Positions 16,740 through 25,024 of a DNA stretch of 64,000 nucleotides are shown here, in pieces. A program made the translations under genes and the position numbers. This DNA comes from Pseudoruegeria sp. SHC-113 (lineage in GTDB: Bacteria > Pseudomonadota > Alphaproteobacteria > Rhodobacterales > Rhodobacteraceae). Positions within the stretch are counted from its first letter, which is position 1, and each line of letters begins with the position of its first letter. The notes under the pieces are model-generated. The model did not search any database, had not been told where the DNA came from, and saw only the letters and a list, made by a program, of their open reading frames with translations. The stretch lies in NCBI RefSeq assembly GCF_025376885.1, contig NZ_JAHUBR010000001.1, positions 682,001 to 746,000 of the forward strand, written 5' to 3'.

Positions 16740-17544
16740 GCAAGAGCTCAACACCCCGGAGGCCAAGGGCCCGATCGGCCGCTTCTTGGCCGCAAGCCCC
16801 GACAGCACCGTGAAAACCATCACCGTGGCCGTCGTGCTCTGCCTGTTCTGCTCCATGGTCGTGGCCATGGCCGCCGTGAACCTGCGCCCGGTGCAGGAGG
16901 CCAACAAGCTGCGCGACAAGCAGGTCAACATCCTGCAGGTCGCCGGCCTCTATGAGCCGGGCGTCGATGTCTCCGAAGCCTTCGCCGCCTTCGAGCCGCG
17001 CGTGGTGGAACTGGCAACCGGCACCTACACCGACCAGTTCGACGCGGCCACTTTTGATGACCGCGCCGCGGCCTCCGATCCGACCCTGAGCATCGCTCTG
17101 GACGACGATCCGGCCAGCATCGGCCGCCAGAGCAAATTCGCCACCGTCTACCTGCTGAAGGATGACGCCGGCGCGCTCGACAAGGTGATCCTGCCGATCT
17201 ACGGCTACGGCCTGTGGTCCACGCTCTATGGCTTCATCGCGCTGGAAGAGAACGGCAACGACATCTACGGCCTGCAGTTCTACGAGCACGCTGAAACGCC
17301 GGGCCTCGGTGCCGAGGTGGACAACCCGCGCTGGAAAGCGCTCTGGAACGGCAAGCAGCTGCGTGACGAAGACGGCGCGCTGAAGATCACCGTAGCCAAG
17401 GGCACGGGCGATCCCCGCTTCCACGTGGACGCGCTGGCTGGCGCCACCCTCACCTCCGTCGGCGTCGACAACCTCGTGCGCTTCTGGATGGGCGAGGCCG
17501 GCTTCACGCCCTTCCTTGAAAACCTGAAGGCAGGAGAGCTGTAA
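16732..17544 (+). CDS. nqrC: Na+-NQR subunit C
   Basis: 270 residues. One N-terminal membrane helix (about 28-48) is followed by a periplasmic flavin domain; the FMN-carrying Thr239 lies in [13 protein letters not shown], the substrate site of Apb[14 protein letters not shown] and [11 protein letters not shown] are family blocks. Residue -3 of the motif is Ala rather than the more common Ser, a minor variation. The start codon overlaps the end of nqrB and the stop (TAATG) overlaps nqrD, so expression is tightly coupled. Confidence 0.97.
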   Translation: MSEQELNTPEAKGPIGRFLAASPDSTVKTITVAVVLCLFCSMVVAMAAVNLRPVQEANKLRDKQVNILQVAGLYEPGVDVSEAFAAFEPRVVELATGTYTDQFDAATFDDRAAASDPTLSIALDDDPASIGRQSKFATVYLLKDDAGALDKVILPIYGYGLWSTLYGFIALEENGNDIYGLQFYEHAETPGLGAEVDNPRWKALWNGKQLRDEDGALKITVAKGTGDPRFHVDALAGATLTSVGVDNLVRFWMGEAGFTPFLENLKAGEL

Positions 17545-18197
17545 TGGCCCAGACCCGCAAGACACTGCTCGTCGATCCGCTGGTCGACAACAACCCGATC
17601 ACGCTTCAGGTTCTGGGCATCTGTTCCGCCCTCGCGGTGACCTCCTCGCTGAAGGTGGCCTTCGTGATGGCGCTCGCCGTGACCTTCGTGACCGCCTTTT
17701 CGAGCTTCTTCATCTCGATCCTGCGCAACCAGATCCCGAACTCGATCCGGATCATCGTGCAGATGGTGATCATCGCCTCGCTCGTGATCCTCGTGGATCA
17801 GGTGCTGAAGGCCTATGCCTTCGAGATCTCGAAAACGCTCTCGGTCTTCGTCGGCCTGATCATCACCAACTGTATCGTGATGGGCCGCGCCGAAGCCTTC
17901 GCCATGAAGAACCCGCCGGTGGCGAGCTTCATCGACGGCATCGGCAACGGCCTTGGCTACGGTCTGATCCTGATGCTCGTCGGTTTCGTGCGCGAGCTCT
18001 TCGGCTCGGGCTCGCTCTTCGGCATCACCATTTTCGAGACGGTCAACAACGGTGGCTGGTACGTGCCCAACGGCATGCTGCTTCTGCCGCCGTCGGCCTT
18101 CTTCCTGATCGGCCTGATCATCTGGGCCTTCCGCACCTGGAAGCCCGCGCAGGTCGAAGAACGTGAATACAAGATCCAGACGGTGGAGGCTCACTGA
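17544..18197 (+). CDS. nqrD: Na+-NQR subunit D
   Basis: 217 residues, six membrane helices. Cys27 ([12 protein letters not shown]) and Cys110 ([17 protein letters not shown]) match the cysteines that, with two from NqrE, hold the iron centre within the membrane. NqrD and NqrE are inverted relatives of RnfE and RnfA; the electron crosses the membrane through their iron site. The gene overlaps both neighbours by one base (TAATG and TGATG). Confidence 0.97.
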   Translation: MAQTRKTLLVDPLVDNNPITLQVLGICSALAVTSSLKVAFVMALAVTFVTAFSSFFISILRNQIPNSIRIIVQMVIIASLVILVDQVLKAYAFEISKTLSVFVGLIITNCIVMGRAEAFAMKNPPVASFIDGIGNGLGYGLILMLVGFVRELFGSGSLFGITIFETVNNGGWYVPNGMLLLPPSAFFLIGLIIWAFRTWKPAQVEEREYKIQTVEAH

Positions 18198-18805
18198 TGG
18201 AAGGGCTGCTTTCCCTGGCCGTTAAGGCCATCTTCGTCGAGAACCTCGCGCTCTCCTTCTTCCTCGGCATGTGTACCTTCATCGCCGTGTCTAAGAAGAT
18301 TTCGACCGCGATCGGCCTCGGCATCTCGGTGATGCTCGTGCAAACGATCACCGTGCCCGCCAACAACCTGATCCTCACCTACCTGCTGAAGCCCGGCGCG
18401 CTGTCGTGGGCCGGCTTCCCGGACGTGGACCTGACCTTCCTCGGCCTGATCTCCTACATCGGGGTGATCGCCGCCATGGTGCAGATCCTCGAGATGATCC
18501 TCGATAAGTACTTCCCGCCGCTCTACAACGCGCTGGGGATCTTCCTGCCGCTCATCACCGTGAACTGCGCCATCCTTGGCGGCTCGCTCTTCATGGTGGA
18601 ACGGGATTACTCCTTCCCGGAGTCGGTGACTTACGGCCTGTCTTCCGGCTTTGGCTGGGCGCTTGCCATCACCGCGATGGCCGGTGTGCGCGAGAAGCTT
18701 AAGTACTCCGATATCCCGGACGGCCTGCAGGGCCTGGGCATCACCTTCATCACCGCCGGCCTGATGGCCATGGGCTTCATGTCCTTCTCCGGCGTCAAAC
18801 TGTAA
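18197..18805 (+). CDS. nqrE: Na+-NQR subunit E
   Basis: 202 residues, six membrane helices. Cys26 ([14 protein letters not shown]) and Cys124 ([13 protein letters not shown]) complete the four-Cys iron site with NqrD. The length and the [14 protein letters not shown] start match the family. The start codon overlaps the nqrD stop. The final stretch [19 protein letters not shown] is the last helix. Confidence 0.97.
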   Translation: MEGLLSLAVKAIFVENLALSFFLGMCTFIAVSKKISTAIGLGISVMLVQTITVPANNLILTYLLKPGALSWAGFPDVDLTFLGLISYIGVIAAMVQILEMILDKYFPPLYNALGIFLPLITVNCAILGGSLFMVERDYSFPESVTYGLSSGFGWALAITAMAGVREKLKYSDIPDGLQGLGITFITAGLMAMGFMSFSGVKL

Positions 18806-18818
18806 GGAGACAAGAGGA

Positions 18819-20039
18819 ATGGAAACCTTTTCGCTCGGCGTTCTCCTCTTCACGCTGATCGTGCTGGCGCTCGTGACCGTGATCATGTTCGCCCGCTCGC
18901 GCCTCGTGTCCTCGGGCAACGTCAACATCACCATCAACGGTGAGAAAACGATCTCTGTCCCCGCCGGTGGCAAGCTGCTGCAAACGCTCGCGGCCGAGAA
19001 GCTCTTCGTGCCCTCCGCCTGCGGCGGCGGCGGCACCTGCGCCCAGTGCCGGGTCAAGGTGCTGGACGGCGGCGGCTCCATCCTGCCGACCGAGGAAAGC
19101 CACATCACCAAGCGCGAGGCCGCCTGTGGCGATCGCCTCTCCTGCCAGGTGGCCGTGAAGCAGGACATGGAAATCGAAGTCCCGGAAGAGGTCTTCGGTG
19201 TGAAGAAATGGCGCTGTAAAGTGCGCTCGAACGACAACGTGGCGACCTTCATCAAGGAGCTGGTGCTGGAACTGCCCGAAGGCGAGGACGTGAAGTTCCG
19301 CGCCGGTGGCTACATCCAGATCGAGTGCCCGCCCTATGCGCTCTCCTACAAGGAGTTCGACATCGATGAGGAATACCATCCGGATTGGGACAAGTTCAAA
19401 ATCTGGGACGTGAACTCCAAAGTCGATGAGCCGGTGGAACGCGCCTACTCGATGGCCAACTACCCGGAAGAGAAGGGCATCGTGATGCTCAACGTCCGGA
19501 TCGCCTCGCCGCCTCCGGGCTCCGAAGGCATCCCGGCCGGCAAGATGTCCTCCTACATCTTCAACCTGAAACCGGGTGACGAGGTGACGATCTCTGGTCC
19601 GTTCGGCGAGTTCTTCGCCCGCGACACCAAGAAAGAGATGGTCTTCGTGGGCGGTGGTGCCGGTATGGCGCCGATGCGCTCGCATATCTTCGACCAGCTG
19701 CGCCGCATCAAGACCGATCGCAAGATCACCTTCTGGTACGGCGCCCGCTCCAAGCGCGAAATGTTCTACGTGGAAGATTTCGACATGTTGGCCGCGGAGA
19801 ACGAGAACTTCGAATGGCACGTGGCGCTGTCCGACGCGATGCCGGAGGACAACTGGACGGGCTACACCGGCTTCATCCACAACGTCTTGTTCGAGGAATA
19901 CCTCAAGAACCACCCGGCGCCGGAAGATTGCGAATTCTACATGTGTGGCCCGCCCATCATGAACCAATCCGTGATCAACATGCTGCTCGATCTCGGTGTG
20001 GATCGCGAAGACATCATGCTGGACGATTTCGGCGGCTAA
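18819..20039 (+). CDS. nqrF: Na+-NQR subunit F, NADH-oxidising FAD/[2Fe-2S] subunit
   Basis: 406 residues. One N-terminal helix (about 5-25), then a plant-type ferredoxin domain with Cys68, Cys74, Cys77 and Cys109 holding the [2Fe-2S] cluster, and a ferredoxin-NADP reductase-like part with RAYSMANYP (FAD), [12 protein letters not shown] (NADH) and the C-terminal DDFGG. It takes hydride from NADH and passes electrons to the NqrD/E iron site. The ribosome site AAGGAG lies upstream. A strong terminator ends the operon about 35 bases downstream. Confidence 0.98.
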   Translation: METFSLGVLLFTLIVLALVTVIMFARSRLVSSGNVNITINGEKTISVPAGGKLLQTLAAEKLFVPSACGGGGTCAQCRVKVLDGGGSILPTEESHITKREAACGDRLSCQVAVKQDMEIEVPEEVFGVKKWRCKVRSNDNVATFIKELVLELPEGEDVKFRAGGYIQIECPPYALSYKEFDIDEEYHPDWDKFKIWDVNSKVDEPVERAYSMANYPEEKGIVMLNVRIASPPPGSEGIPAGKMSSYIFNLKPGDEVTISGPFGEFFARDTKKEMVFVGGGAGMAPMRSHIFDQLRRIKTDRKITFWYGARSKREMFYVEDFDMLAAENENFEWHVALSDAMPEDNWTGYTGFIHNVLFEEYLKNHPAPEDCEFYMCGPPIMNQSVINMLLDLGVDREDIMLDDFGG

Positions 20040-20071
20040 GCCCGCTGACCCAAGCGACAGACAGATCGGAA

Positions 20072-20100
20072 AAGGCCACCCCGCGCGGGTGGCCTTTTTC
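20072..20100 (+). terminator. Rho-independent terminator of the nqr operon
   Basis: AAGGCCACCC and GGGTGGCCTT pair around a short CGCGC loop, followed by TTTC. It lies 33 bases after the nqrF stop. Confidence 0.9.
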
Positions 20101-20212
20101 CTTTCCGAAAGGGGATTTGCGCTGCGGCGCAATAAAATGTCTCGCCAAATGGTGACCCTGCGATAAGCTGGAGGCAAGACTCGCGCATGTCTTTCTTGAG
20201 GAGGAGCAAAAC

Positions 20213-20731
20213 ATGGCACCCACATCCTACCAGTCCAAGATGAAGGGCGATGATCCCAAGACCCACAGCCAGAGCGTCGATCAGGTTGTGGCCATGGGCA
20301 ATGCGACGGTGGCGACGATCCTCGAAGGCAAGGGCAGCGATGTCTACGCGGTGCGCCCTCAGGACACGATCGCCGAGGCCACGCGGGTGATGAAGGAGAA
20401 GCACATCGGCGCGGTGGTGGTGAAGGATGCCGCCGGGGCGCTCGTGGGCATCCTCTCGGAGCGCGACATCGTGCGCCAGCTGGCCGATACGCCGGGCCAG
20501 ACGCTGAGCCACACGGTGGAGGCCCTGATGACGAAAAGCCCCGTGACCTGCTCGCCCGATGAGCCGCTGCTGGCGATGCTGCAGCGGATGACGGAAGGGC
20601 GCTTCCGCCACCTGCCGGTGATGGAGGAAGATCGCCTTGTGGGGGTGATCACCATCGGCGACGTGGTGAGCTACCGCCTGCGCGAGCTGGAATATGAAGC
20701 GCTGAAAATGAAGCAGATGATCGTGGGCTAG
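20213..20731 (+). CDS. CBS-domain pair protein
   Basis: 172 residues. Two CBS motifs: the first around residues 45-105 (VYAVRPQDTIAEATRVMKEKHIGAVVV, then LSERDIVRQLA) and the second around 108-160 (MTKSPVTCSPDEPLLAMLQRM, then LVGVITIGDVVS). Such stand-alone CBS pairs bind adenine nucleotides and often act as sensors. A strong ribosome site (AGGAGGAGC) precedes the ATG. It forms a single-gene unit between the nqr terminator and a large palindrome. The ligand and partner are unknown. Confidence 0.93.
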   Translation: MAPTSYQSKMKGDDPKTHSQSVDQVVAMGNATVATILEGKGSDVYAVRPQDTIAEATRVMKEKHIGAVVVKDAAGALVGILSERDIVRQLADTPGQTLSHTVEALMTKSPVTCSPDEPLLAMLQRMTEGRFRHLPVMEEDRLVGVITIGDVVSYRLRELEYEALKMKQMIVG

Positions 20732-20752
20732 GACCCGCGCTTCGGAGTCTCA

Positions 20753-20786
20753 AAAGGGGGCCTTGATGCAGATCAAGGCCCCCTTT
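20753..20786. promoter_or_regulatory. Perfect 15-bp palindrome with an FNR-type box at its centre
   Basis: AAAGGGGGCCTTGAT, loop GCAG, then the exact reverse complement. Its core TTGAT-GCAG-ATCAA (20763-20776) is a perfect match to the FNR/FnrL consensus TTGATNNNNATCAA. The full stem could also work as a terminator after the CBS gene, though the T-run is interrupted (CCGTTTTT). Either or both functions are possible. Confidence 0.6.
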
Positions 20787-20846
20787 GCCGTTTTTGGCTC
20801 TGCTTTGCCTCATGCAACAGGGATCAGGCAGAGGGAGCCCGCGTCG

Positions 20847-21104
20847 ATGAAGCCGCTTGGAGACGAACGAAAGCACTATTGGCTGGCCACACGGATGGCC
20901 GATGCCGCCGATGTGAATCTCGTGGAGGCTTTCACAGATGGGCGGCTCAGCTCGAAGGAGTGGGCCGGGCTCGTGACTCGCTGCCGGGGCTGTCAATGGG
21001 TCGAGGGCTGCGAGCGCTGGCTGGAGGCCGAGCATCCCGGTGCCGATGTGCCCGCGGGCTGCCGCAACGGCCGCGTTTTCGACGCCCTGAAGATCCCTGC
21101 TTGA
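20847..21104 (+). CDS. DUF6455 family protein, copy 1
   Basis: 85 residues. The pattern of DUF6455 is visible: HYWLATRMADAADVNL, then LSSKEWAGLVTRCRGCQWVEGCERWLEAEHP, then PAGCRNGRVFDAL. Four cysteines (C-x2-C-x5-C and a later one) suggest metal or disulfide chemistry. The function is unknown. The start at 20847 gives the usual family length. It is followed 22 bases later by a second member. Upstream lies the FNR-type box, so oxygen control is possible. Confidence 0.85.
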   Translation: MKPLGDERKHYWLATRMADAADVNLVEAFTDGRLSSKEWAGLVTRCRGCQWVEGCERWLEAEHPGADVPAGCRNGRVFDALKIPA

Positions 21105-21126
21105 CCGGACCAGAGGAGGAACACCC

Positions 21127-21381
21127 ATGCCCAGCAATGAACAGTTCAAGCGCCACGCCATTCTAGTGGACCGCATGGCCGAGACCCTCGGCGTCGACCT
21201 GCAGGAGAAAGTCCTGCGGGGCGAAACCGATATGGTGGAGATCGAGGAAGCTGTCTTCCGCTGCACCGCCTGCACCGATCCGGGCACCTGCGCCCATTGG
21301 CTGGACGCCGCGCAGGGCGTGCAGGAGCAAACGCCGCCCTATTGCCGCAATGCAGATATGATGGCTGCGCTGAAAGGCTAA
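21127..21381 (+). CDS. DUF6455 family protein, copy 2
   Basis: 84 residues. Same layout as its neighbour: HAILVDRMAETLGVDL, then EEAVFRCTACTDPGTCAHWLD, then PPYCRNADMMAAL, with cysteines at equivalent places. The two are clearly paralogous but diverged beyond the cysteine core. A strong ribosome site (AGAGGAGG) lies upstream. The pair forms an operon. Confidence 0.85.
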   Translation: MPSNEQFKRHAILVDRMAETLGVDLQEKVLRGETDMVEIEEAVFRCTACTDPGTCAHWLDAAQGVQEQTPPYCRNADMMAALKG

Positions 21382-21391
21382 GCCCGCGCCT

Positions 21392-21547
21392 TTACAGGAA
21401 GCCGCGCAGCACGGGCAGCAGGCTCGCCGCTGCGACACCCACCACCGCGCCGACGATCAGGCGCATGGCCGGCGTCTTGAAGCCGGGTGCGGCGAGGCTC
21501 AGCAGGCCACAGACGGCGGCATAGAAGATGAGGGCGACGGGATCCAT
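21392..21547 (-). CDS. Small hydrophobic membrane protein, 51 aa
   Basis: 51 residues beginning MDPVALIFYAAVCGLLSLAAPG. Two hydrophobic helices (3-20 and 28-46) are joined by the short basic loop FKTPAMR. The reading frame is closed between two genes and has normal codon use, which supports it. No named family recognised. It is convergent with the DUF6455 pair and follows the WGR gene on the same strand after 51 bases. Confidence 0.65.
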   Translation of the reverse strand: MDPVALIFYAAVCGLLSLAAPGFKTPAMRLIVGAVVGVAAASLLPVLRGFL

Positions 21548-21598
21548 GGCTTGAGCCTAGGCGCATCTGCCTGTTTCTGGCAACGGTTTCTGCGCCGC

Positions 21599-21829
21599 TC
21601 AGGCCCGCAGGTAGCCTTTGCGCAGGAGTCTTTCGCGGGCGCGGTCCGCCTCCAGCGAGGCGGCGCGCAGATCGGAAAAGAGGCGGATCCTCTGCCGCCC
21701 CTGCCGCCCGCGCGCGCCCCATTCCATCACCACGGACCACTCGCCGAACAGGTTCAACTGGATCTCGATCCGGTAGAAGCCGGGGCGGCGGTTAGGGTCT
21801 GGTTGTGTGAGCAGCAGGCAGACTGGCAT
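21599..21829 (-). CDS. WGR domain protein, single domain
   Basis: 76 residues, almost entirely one WGR domain: GFYRIEIQLNLFGEWSVVMEWGARGRQGRQRIRLF, with the Trp-Gly-Arg-like core written WGARGRQGR. WGR domains occur in PARPs, where they bind DNA ends, and as stand-alone small proteins in alphaproteobacteria with unknown role. The start MPVCLLLTQPD at 21829 is chosen because an upstream extension has no similarity. Confidence 0.85.
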   Translation of the reverse strand: MPVCLLLTQPDPNRRPGFYRIEIQLNLFGEWSVVMEWGARGRQGRQRIRLFSDLRAASLEADRARERLLRKGYLRA

Positions 21830-21890
21830 GAGCGAAACGTAGGGGAAGCGCGATTCGCCCGCAAGCCCGATGTGACGCGCGCGGGGGCCC

Positions 21891-22172
21891 TTAGCCCACA
21901 AGGATGATGCTGCTGGTGCCAGACGCGCGGCGCAGGGCATGCACCTCGGCCAGCGCCGGATCATCCCGCCACGCCAGCGCGGCCTCGCGGCTGGGGAAGC
22001 TCAGCACGCCCGCCATCGTCGGCAGGGGCAGCCCATCGTCCAGCAGCGTTGGCGTCGGGCTCGCGGCCTCCAGCTTGCCGCCGTGGCGGGCAAGTGCTTC
22101 GCCCGCGCGTTCGCGATAGGCGGCAAGGGCTTCGGGATCGGTGATGGTCATGTTGACGGTCGCGTAGATCAT
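21891..22172 (-). CDS. DUF1330 domain protein
   Basis: 93 residues, a dimeric alpha-beta barrel. MIYATVNMTITDPEALAAYRE and LPTMAGVLSFPSREAALAWRDDP are typical of DUF1330, with the final SIILVG strand. Function unknown; relatives resemble small monooxygenase-like or ligand-binding barrels. It is divergent from a LysR regulator across 101 bp, the classic arrangement for a LysR target gene. Confidence 0.9.
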   Translation of the reverse strand: MIYATVNMTITDPEALAAYRERAGEALARHGGKLEAASPTPTLLDDGLPLPTMAGVLSFPSREAALAWRDDPALAEVHALRRASGTSSIILVG

Positions 22173-22242
22173 GGGGGTGGGCCTTTCCTTTTCGGTGATG
22201 GTGGGAAGGTAAGCGCGGCCGGCTTTTGCGAAAACCGGGTGC

Positions 22243-22265
22243 TTTTGCAGATGTCCCATGCAAAA
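22243..22265. promoter_or_regulatory. Candidate LysR-type operator
   Basis: TTTTGCA, nine bases, TGCAAAA: a perfect 7-bp inverted repeat in the gap between DUF1330 and lysR, eight bases upstream of the lysR start codon. A related half-site (CTTTTGCG) lies 20 bp to the left. Position and symmetry fit autoregulation. Confidence 0.5.
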
Positions 22266-22273
22266 CTGCATGC

Positions 22274-23149
22274 ATGAAAGAAGATTGGGACGATCTGCGC
22301 GCCGTGCTGATGGTGGTGCGCCATGGTTCGCTCGCGCGGGCGGCAGAGGCGCTGGGGGTGAACTACACCACCGTGGCCCGCCGCATCGCGCAGGCCGAGG
22401 AGACCTACGACACGCGCTTCTTCGAGCGCCTGCCCGCAGGCTATGCCGCGACGCCAGAGGGCGAAGCCGCCGCTCGCGCTGCCGAAGCCATGGCCGAGCG
22501 CGAAACCGGCCTGCGGCTGCAACTGGCCGGGCAGGACGCGCGGCTCTCCGGTCCGCTCACCGTCACCGCGCCCGCACTGCTGATCAGCTCGCACCTATGT
22601 GGCGTCTTCGATGCCTTCACCCGCGCCCACCCGGATGTGGACTTGCGCGTGCTGGCCGCCAACGAGGTGCTGAACCTGAACCGCCGAGAAGCCGATCTGG
22701 CGGTGCGCATCAGCAATGACCCGGGCGACACGCTCACCGGGCGACGGCTGGTGCGCCAGCAGACCGCCGCCTTTGCCGCGCCCGCGCTGGCCGCGCGGCT
22801 GCGCGATGTGCCGGATACCCCGCTGGAATGGATCGGCTTCACCTTCTGGGAGGCCCCGCCAAAAGCCTCACGGCAGGCCCATCCCGAAGCCCGCATCCGC
22901 CTGCGGTTTGACGATATGATCGCCGTAATCGGGGCCACGCAGGCCGGGCTTGGGGTGGCGCGGATGCCGATCTTCGTTGGCCGCGCCGCGGGGCTTGAGC
23001 AGGTGCCGGTGATGGAGCCGCAACCCTATACCGATATCTGGATGGTCGCCCATCGCGACGTCTGGCCCGCCGCCAAGGTGGCCGCCATGCGGGCGCTGAT
23101 CGTGGCGCGCTTCGCGCAGGCGCAGGGCGAGTTCACCACGGACGCCTGA
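22274..23149 (+). CDS. LysR family transcriptional regulator
   Basis: 291 residues. The N-terminal winged HTH (about 1-60) reads WDDLRAVLMVVRHGSLARAAEALGVNYTTVARRI, and the rest is a periplasmic-binding-like effector domain with LTVTAPALLISSHL and NRREADLAVRISN. It most resembles the group of LysR regulators that control small divergent operons. The likely target is the adjacent DUF1330 gene. The effector is unknown. Confidence 0.93.
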   Translation: MKEDWDDLRAVLMVVRHGSLARAAEALGVNYTTVARRIAQAEETYDTRFFERLPAGYAATPEGEAAARAAEAMAERETGLRLQLAGQDARLSGPLTVTAPALLISSHLCGVFDAFTRAHPDVDLRVLAANEVLNLNRREADLAVRISNDPGDTLTGRRLVRQQTAAFAAPALAARLRDVPDTPLEWIGFTFWEAPPKASRQAHPEARIRLRFDDMIAVIGATQAGLGVARMPIFVGRAAGLEQVPVMEPQPYTDIWMVAHRDVWPAAKVAAMRALIVARFAQAQGEFTTDA

Positions 23150-23243
23150 CGTGCAGCCGTGCCGCAGCCTGTGAAGGCGCGCTTTGGCTGGTATCGGGCG
23201 CGCCGCCGCGCTACACGGGCGCAACGGAAGGGATGAGGACACC

Positions 23244-24317
23244 ATGGCAACTCAGGACAAAGTGCTCGCAACCGTGAGCGCCTCTGCGCCCCGGCGCATA
23301 TTCGCGATGGGGGTGCTGGGCATTCTCGGGCTTCTGCTGATCTACATCGCCTTCTCCACGCCCCCGGACTCGCTCGGCTGGCAGATCTTCCTGATCGCCT
23401 TCGGGGCCTTTGCCGTCTGGGCGGCGGTGGTGCTGGGCAAGGCCACGCAGCATGTGATCGAGCTCACGCCCACCGAGCTGCGCGAAAGCACCGGCCGCGT
23501 GCTCTGCCGCGTGGAAGACATTGAGGACGTGAGCCGTGGCGTCTTCGCGATGAAGCCTTCCAATGGCTTCCTGATCAAAGTGAAGAATGCCGAGCGCCGC
23601 GCCTGGGCGCCGGGGCTCTGGTGGCGGCTCTATGGCCGCATCGGCGTGGGCGGGGTGACGGCGGCGAGCCAGTCCAAGGTGATGTCGGAGATCATCGCCG
23701 CCATTCTGGCCGAGCGCATGGGCGTGTCCGGCACCAACGCTTTCACCGAGGCACTGATGGCGGTGCAGCCGAAACCCGCGCCGCTGCCCGAGCCGGACGC
23801 CGAACTGCCGCTGGAAGAGCGCGTGGTGGCCGGGATGCTGGGCTGGCTTTCGATGCGCGACCCGGACGACTGGCACGAGGTGGCGATCAGCTACAACTGG
23901 GATCGTTCGATCGAGCCGCTGCTGTGGATGCTGGCGCAGCCGACCTGCGATCAGGCCACCGTGGCGACGCTCTTCTGGCGCGCAAGCCCCGTGGATGCGT
24001 TGGGCCACACCGATCTGGACGCCGCGCGCAAGGCCTACAACGGCAAGGGCTTTGAAGTGGTGCAAGCCATCATCGCTCAGCTCAACGCGGGCGGCTACGC
24101 GCGTTCCGAGATTGCCTTTGAGGGCCATAAGCTGGGCGGCAGCGTCGAAAGCTGGCAGGCCCGTGCCGAAGGGGCGGGGCTTACGGGCGATCTGCCCGCG
24201 TGGCTTTGGGAAAAGCGCGGCGGGCGGGATCTGTCGGAGCCGCGTTACACCGAAGGCCTGCCGCGCCCGATCGTCGAATGGGTCTTTCCGGATTGGGAAG
24301 AGGGCTGGGGCGACTGA
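23244..24317 (+). CDS. Membrane protein with PH-like N-terminal part and DUF4274 C-terminal domain
   Basis: 357 residues in two parts. Residues 15-65 form two hydrophobic helices, followed by a strand-rich section (HVIELTPTELRESTGRVLCRVEDIEDVSRGVFAMKPSNGFLIKVKNA) that looks like a bacterial PH-type fold. The second half contains PDDWHEVAISYNWDRSIEPLLWMLAQPTCDQATVATLFWRASP, the signature of DUF4274. The last part has EWVFPDWEEGW. DUF4274 occurs mainly in small stand-alone or toxin-immunity-associated proteins; the fusion to a membrane PH-like part is unusual. Function unknown. Confidence 0.8.
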   Translation: MATQDKVLATVSASAPRRIFAMGVLGILGLLLIYIAFSTPPDSLGWQIFLIAFGAFAVWAAVVLGKATQHVIELTPTELRESTGRVLCRVEDIEDVSRGVFAMKPSNGFLIKVKNAERRAWAPGLWWRLYGRIGVGGVTAASQSKVMSEIIAAILAERMGVSGTNAFTEALMAVQPKPAPLPEPDAELPLEERVVAGMLGWLSMRDPDDWHEVAISYNWDRSIEPLLWMLAQPTCDQATVATLFWRASPVDALGHTDLDAARKAYNGKGFEVVQAIIAQLNAGGYARSEIAFEGHKLGGSVESWQARAEGAGLTGDLPAWLWEKRGGRDLSEPRYTEGLPRPIVEWVFPDWEEGWGD

Positions 24318-24335
24318 GGCCGCCCCTAGGCCTGC

Positions 24336-24869
24336 CTACTCGGCGGTGCGCACGCCCCAATTCTGATAGGCCTCAAGCCCCGCGCTACAGACCTCAAGGC
24401 TCATGACCTTGATCTGGTTCGCATCGCTGCGGCCCGAGCGCGTCTCTTCCCCGAGGGTGACGCAAAGTTCCGGCGCGGAGGCTGGCGAGATCGTGCCCTC
24501 GCCGCTGAACAGGAAGCTCTGGGCCGGGCTCGCATCGCAGGTGGCCAGCGCCAGCGCACTGCCGGCGGTGAGGCTCTCCGCCTCGGCGCAGACATCGAAC
24601 TCCGTCATGTAGAGCAGCCCCTCGGCAAAACGGGCCCTGTCAAAGCTCTGATCGAGCCCAAGCGCACCGCCGGGGCTGTAGCAAGTGTGCCCCTGCAGCC
24701 CGTCGGCCGGATTAGCCTCGGCCTCGCGCCCACCGGCGATATCGACGCAATAGCCGTTCTGGGTGTTGTCGAGCATGTCGAGCAGGTAAATCTCGACGGT
24801 TTCGGCCTGCGCACTGCTAAGGGCGAGCAGGGAGGCGACACAGGCGAGGGCGGTTGTCTTGGGGATCAC
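24336..24869 (-). CDS. Secreted protein with ricin-type lectin-like repeats
   Basis: 177 residues. Starting at GTG (24869) gives the signal peptide VIPKTTALACVASLLALSSAQA; GGAG lies eight bases upstream. The mature part has paired cysteines and repeats of the kind GYCVDIAGG, LALATCDASPAQSFLF, LCVTLGEE and SLEVCSAGLEAYQNW, reminiscent of the QxW ricin B-lectin fold. Sugar binding is plausible but the key residues are degenerate. A longer reading from a TTG at 24893 is less likely. Confidence 0.7.
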   Translation of the reverse strand: MIPKTTALACVASLLALSSAQAETVEIYLLDMLDNTQNGYCVDIAGGREAEANPADGLQGHTCYSPGGALGLDQSFDRARFAEGLLYMTEFDVCAEAESLTAGSALALATCDASPAQSFLFSGEGTISPASAPELCVTLGEETRSGRSDANQIKVMSLEVCSAGLEAYQNWGVRTAE

Positions 24870-24960
24870 GGCAAAAACTCCGGGTAAAAACAATCACGCA
24901 GCGGCATGGTTTTGCCAAAGCTGCCACCATACTACGCACCGCGCGCAGGTTTCCGTCGCA

Positions 24961-24996
24961 AAAAAAGAAAGCCCCCTCGGGCTGCGAGGGGGCTTT
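24961..24996 (-). terminator. Rho-independent terminator of the TadE/TadG-like operon
   Basis: AAAGCCCCCTCG and its exact reverse complement form a 12-bp stem around GGCTG. On the minus strand it is followed by TTTC and TTTTTTT, just after the last gene of the operon. Confidence 0.92.
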
Positions 24997-25024
24997 GGGC
25001 AGATGGTGTGCCGTGTGTCGCGGA

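Noticed and set aside
14184-16931. Very long open frame on the strand opposite nqrA-nqrC (over 900 codons)
   Set aside because: It mirrors real nqr genes; high GC removes stop codons on the opposite strand. It has no domain, no ribosome site and His/Arg/Gly-rich low-complexity content.
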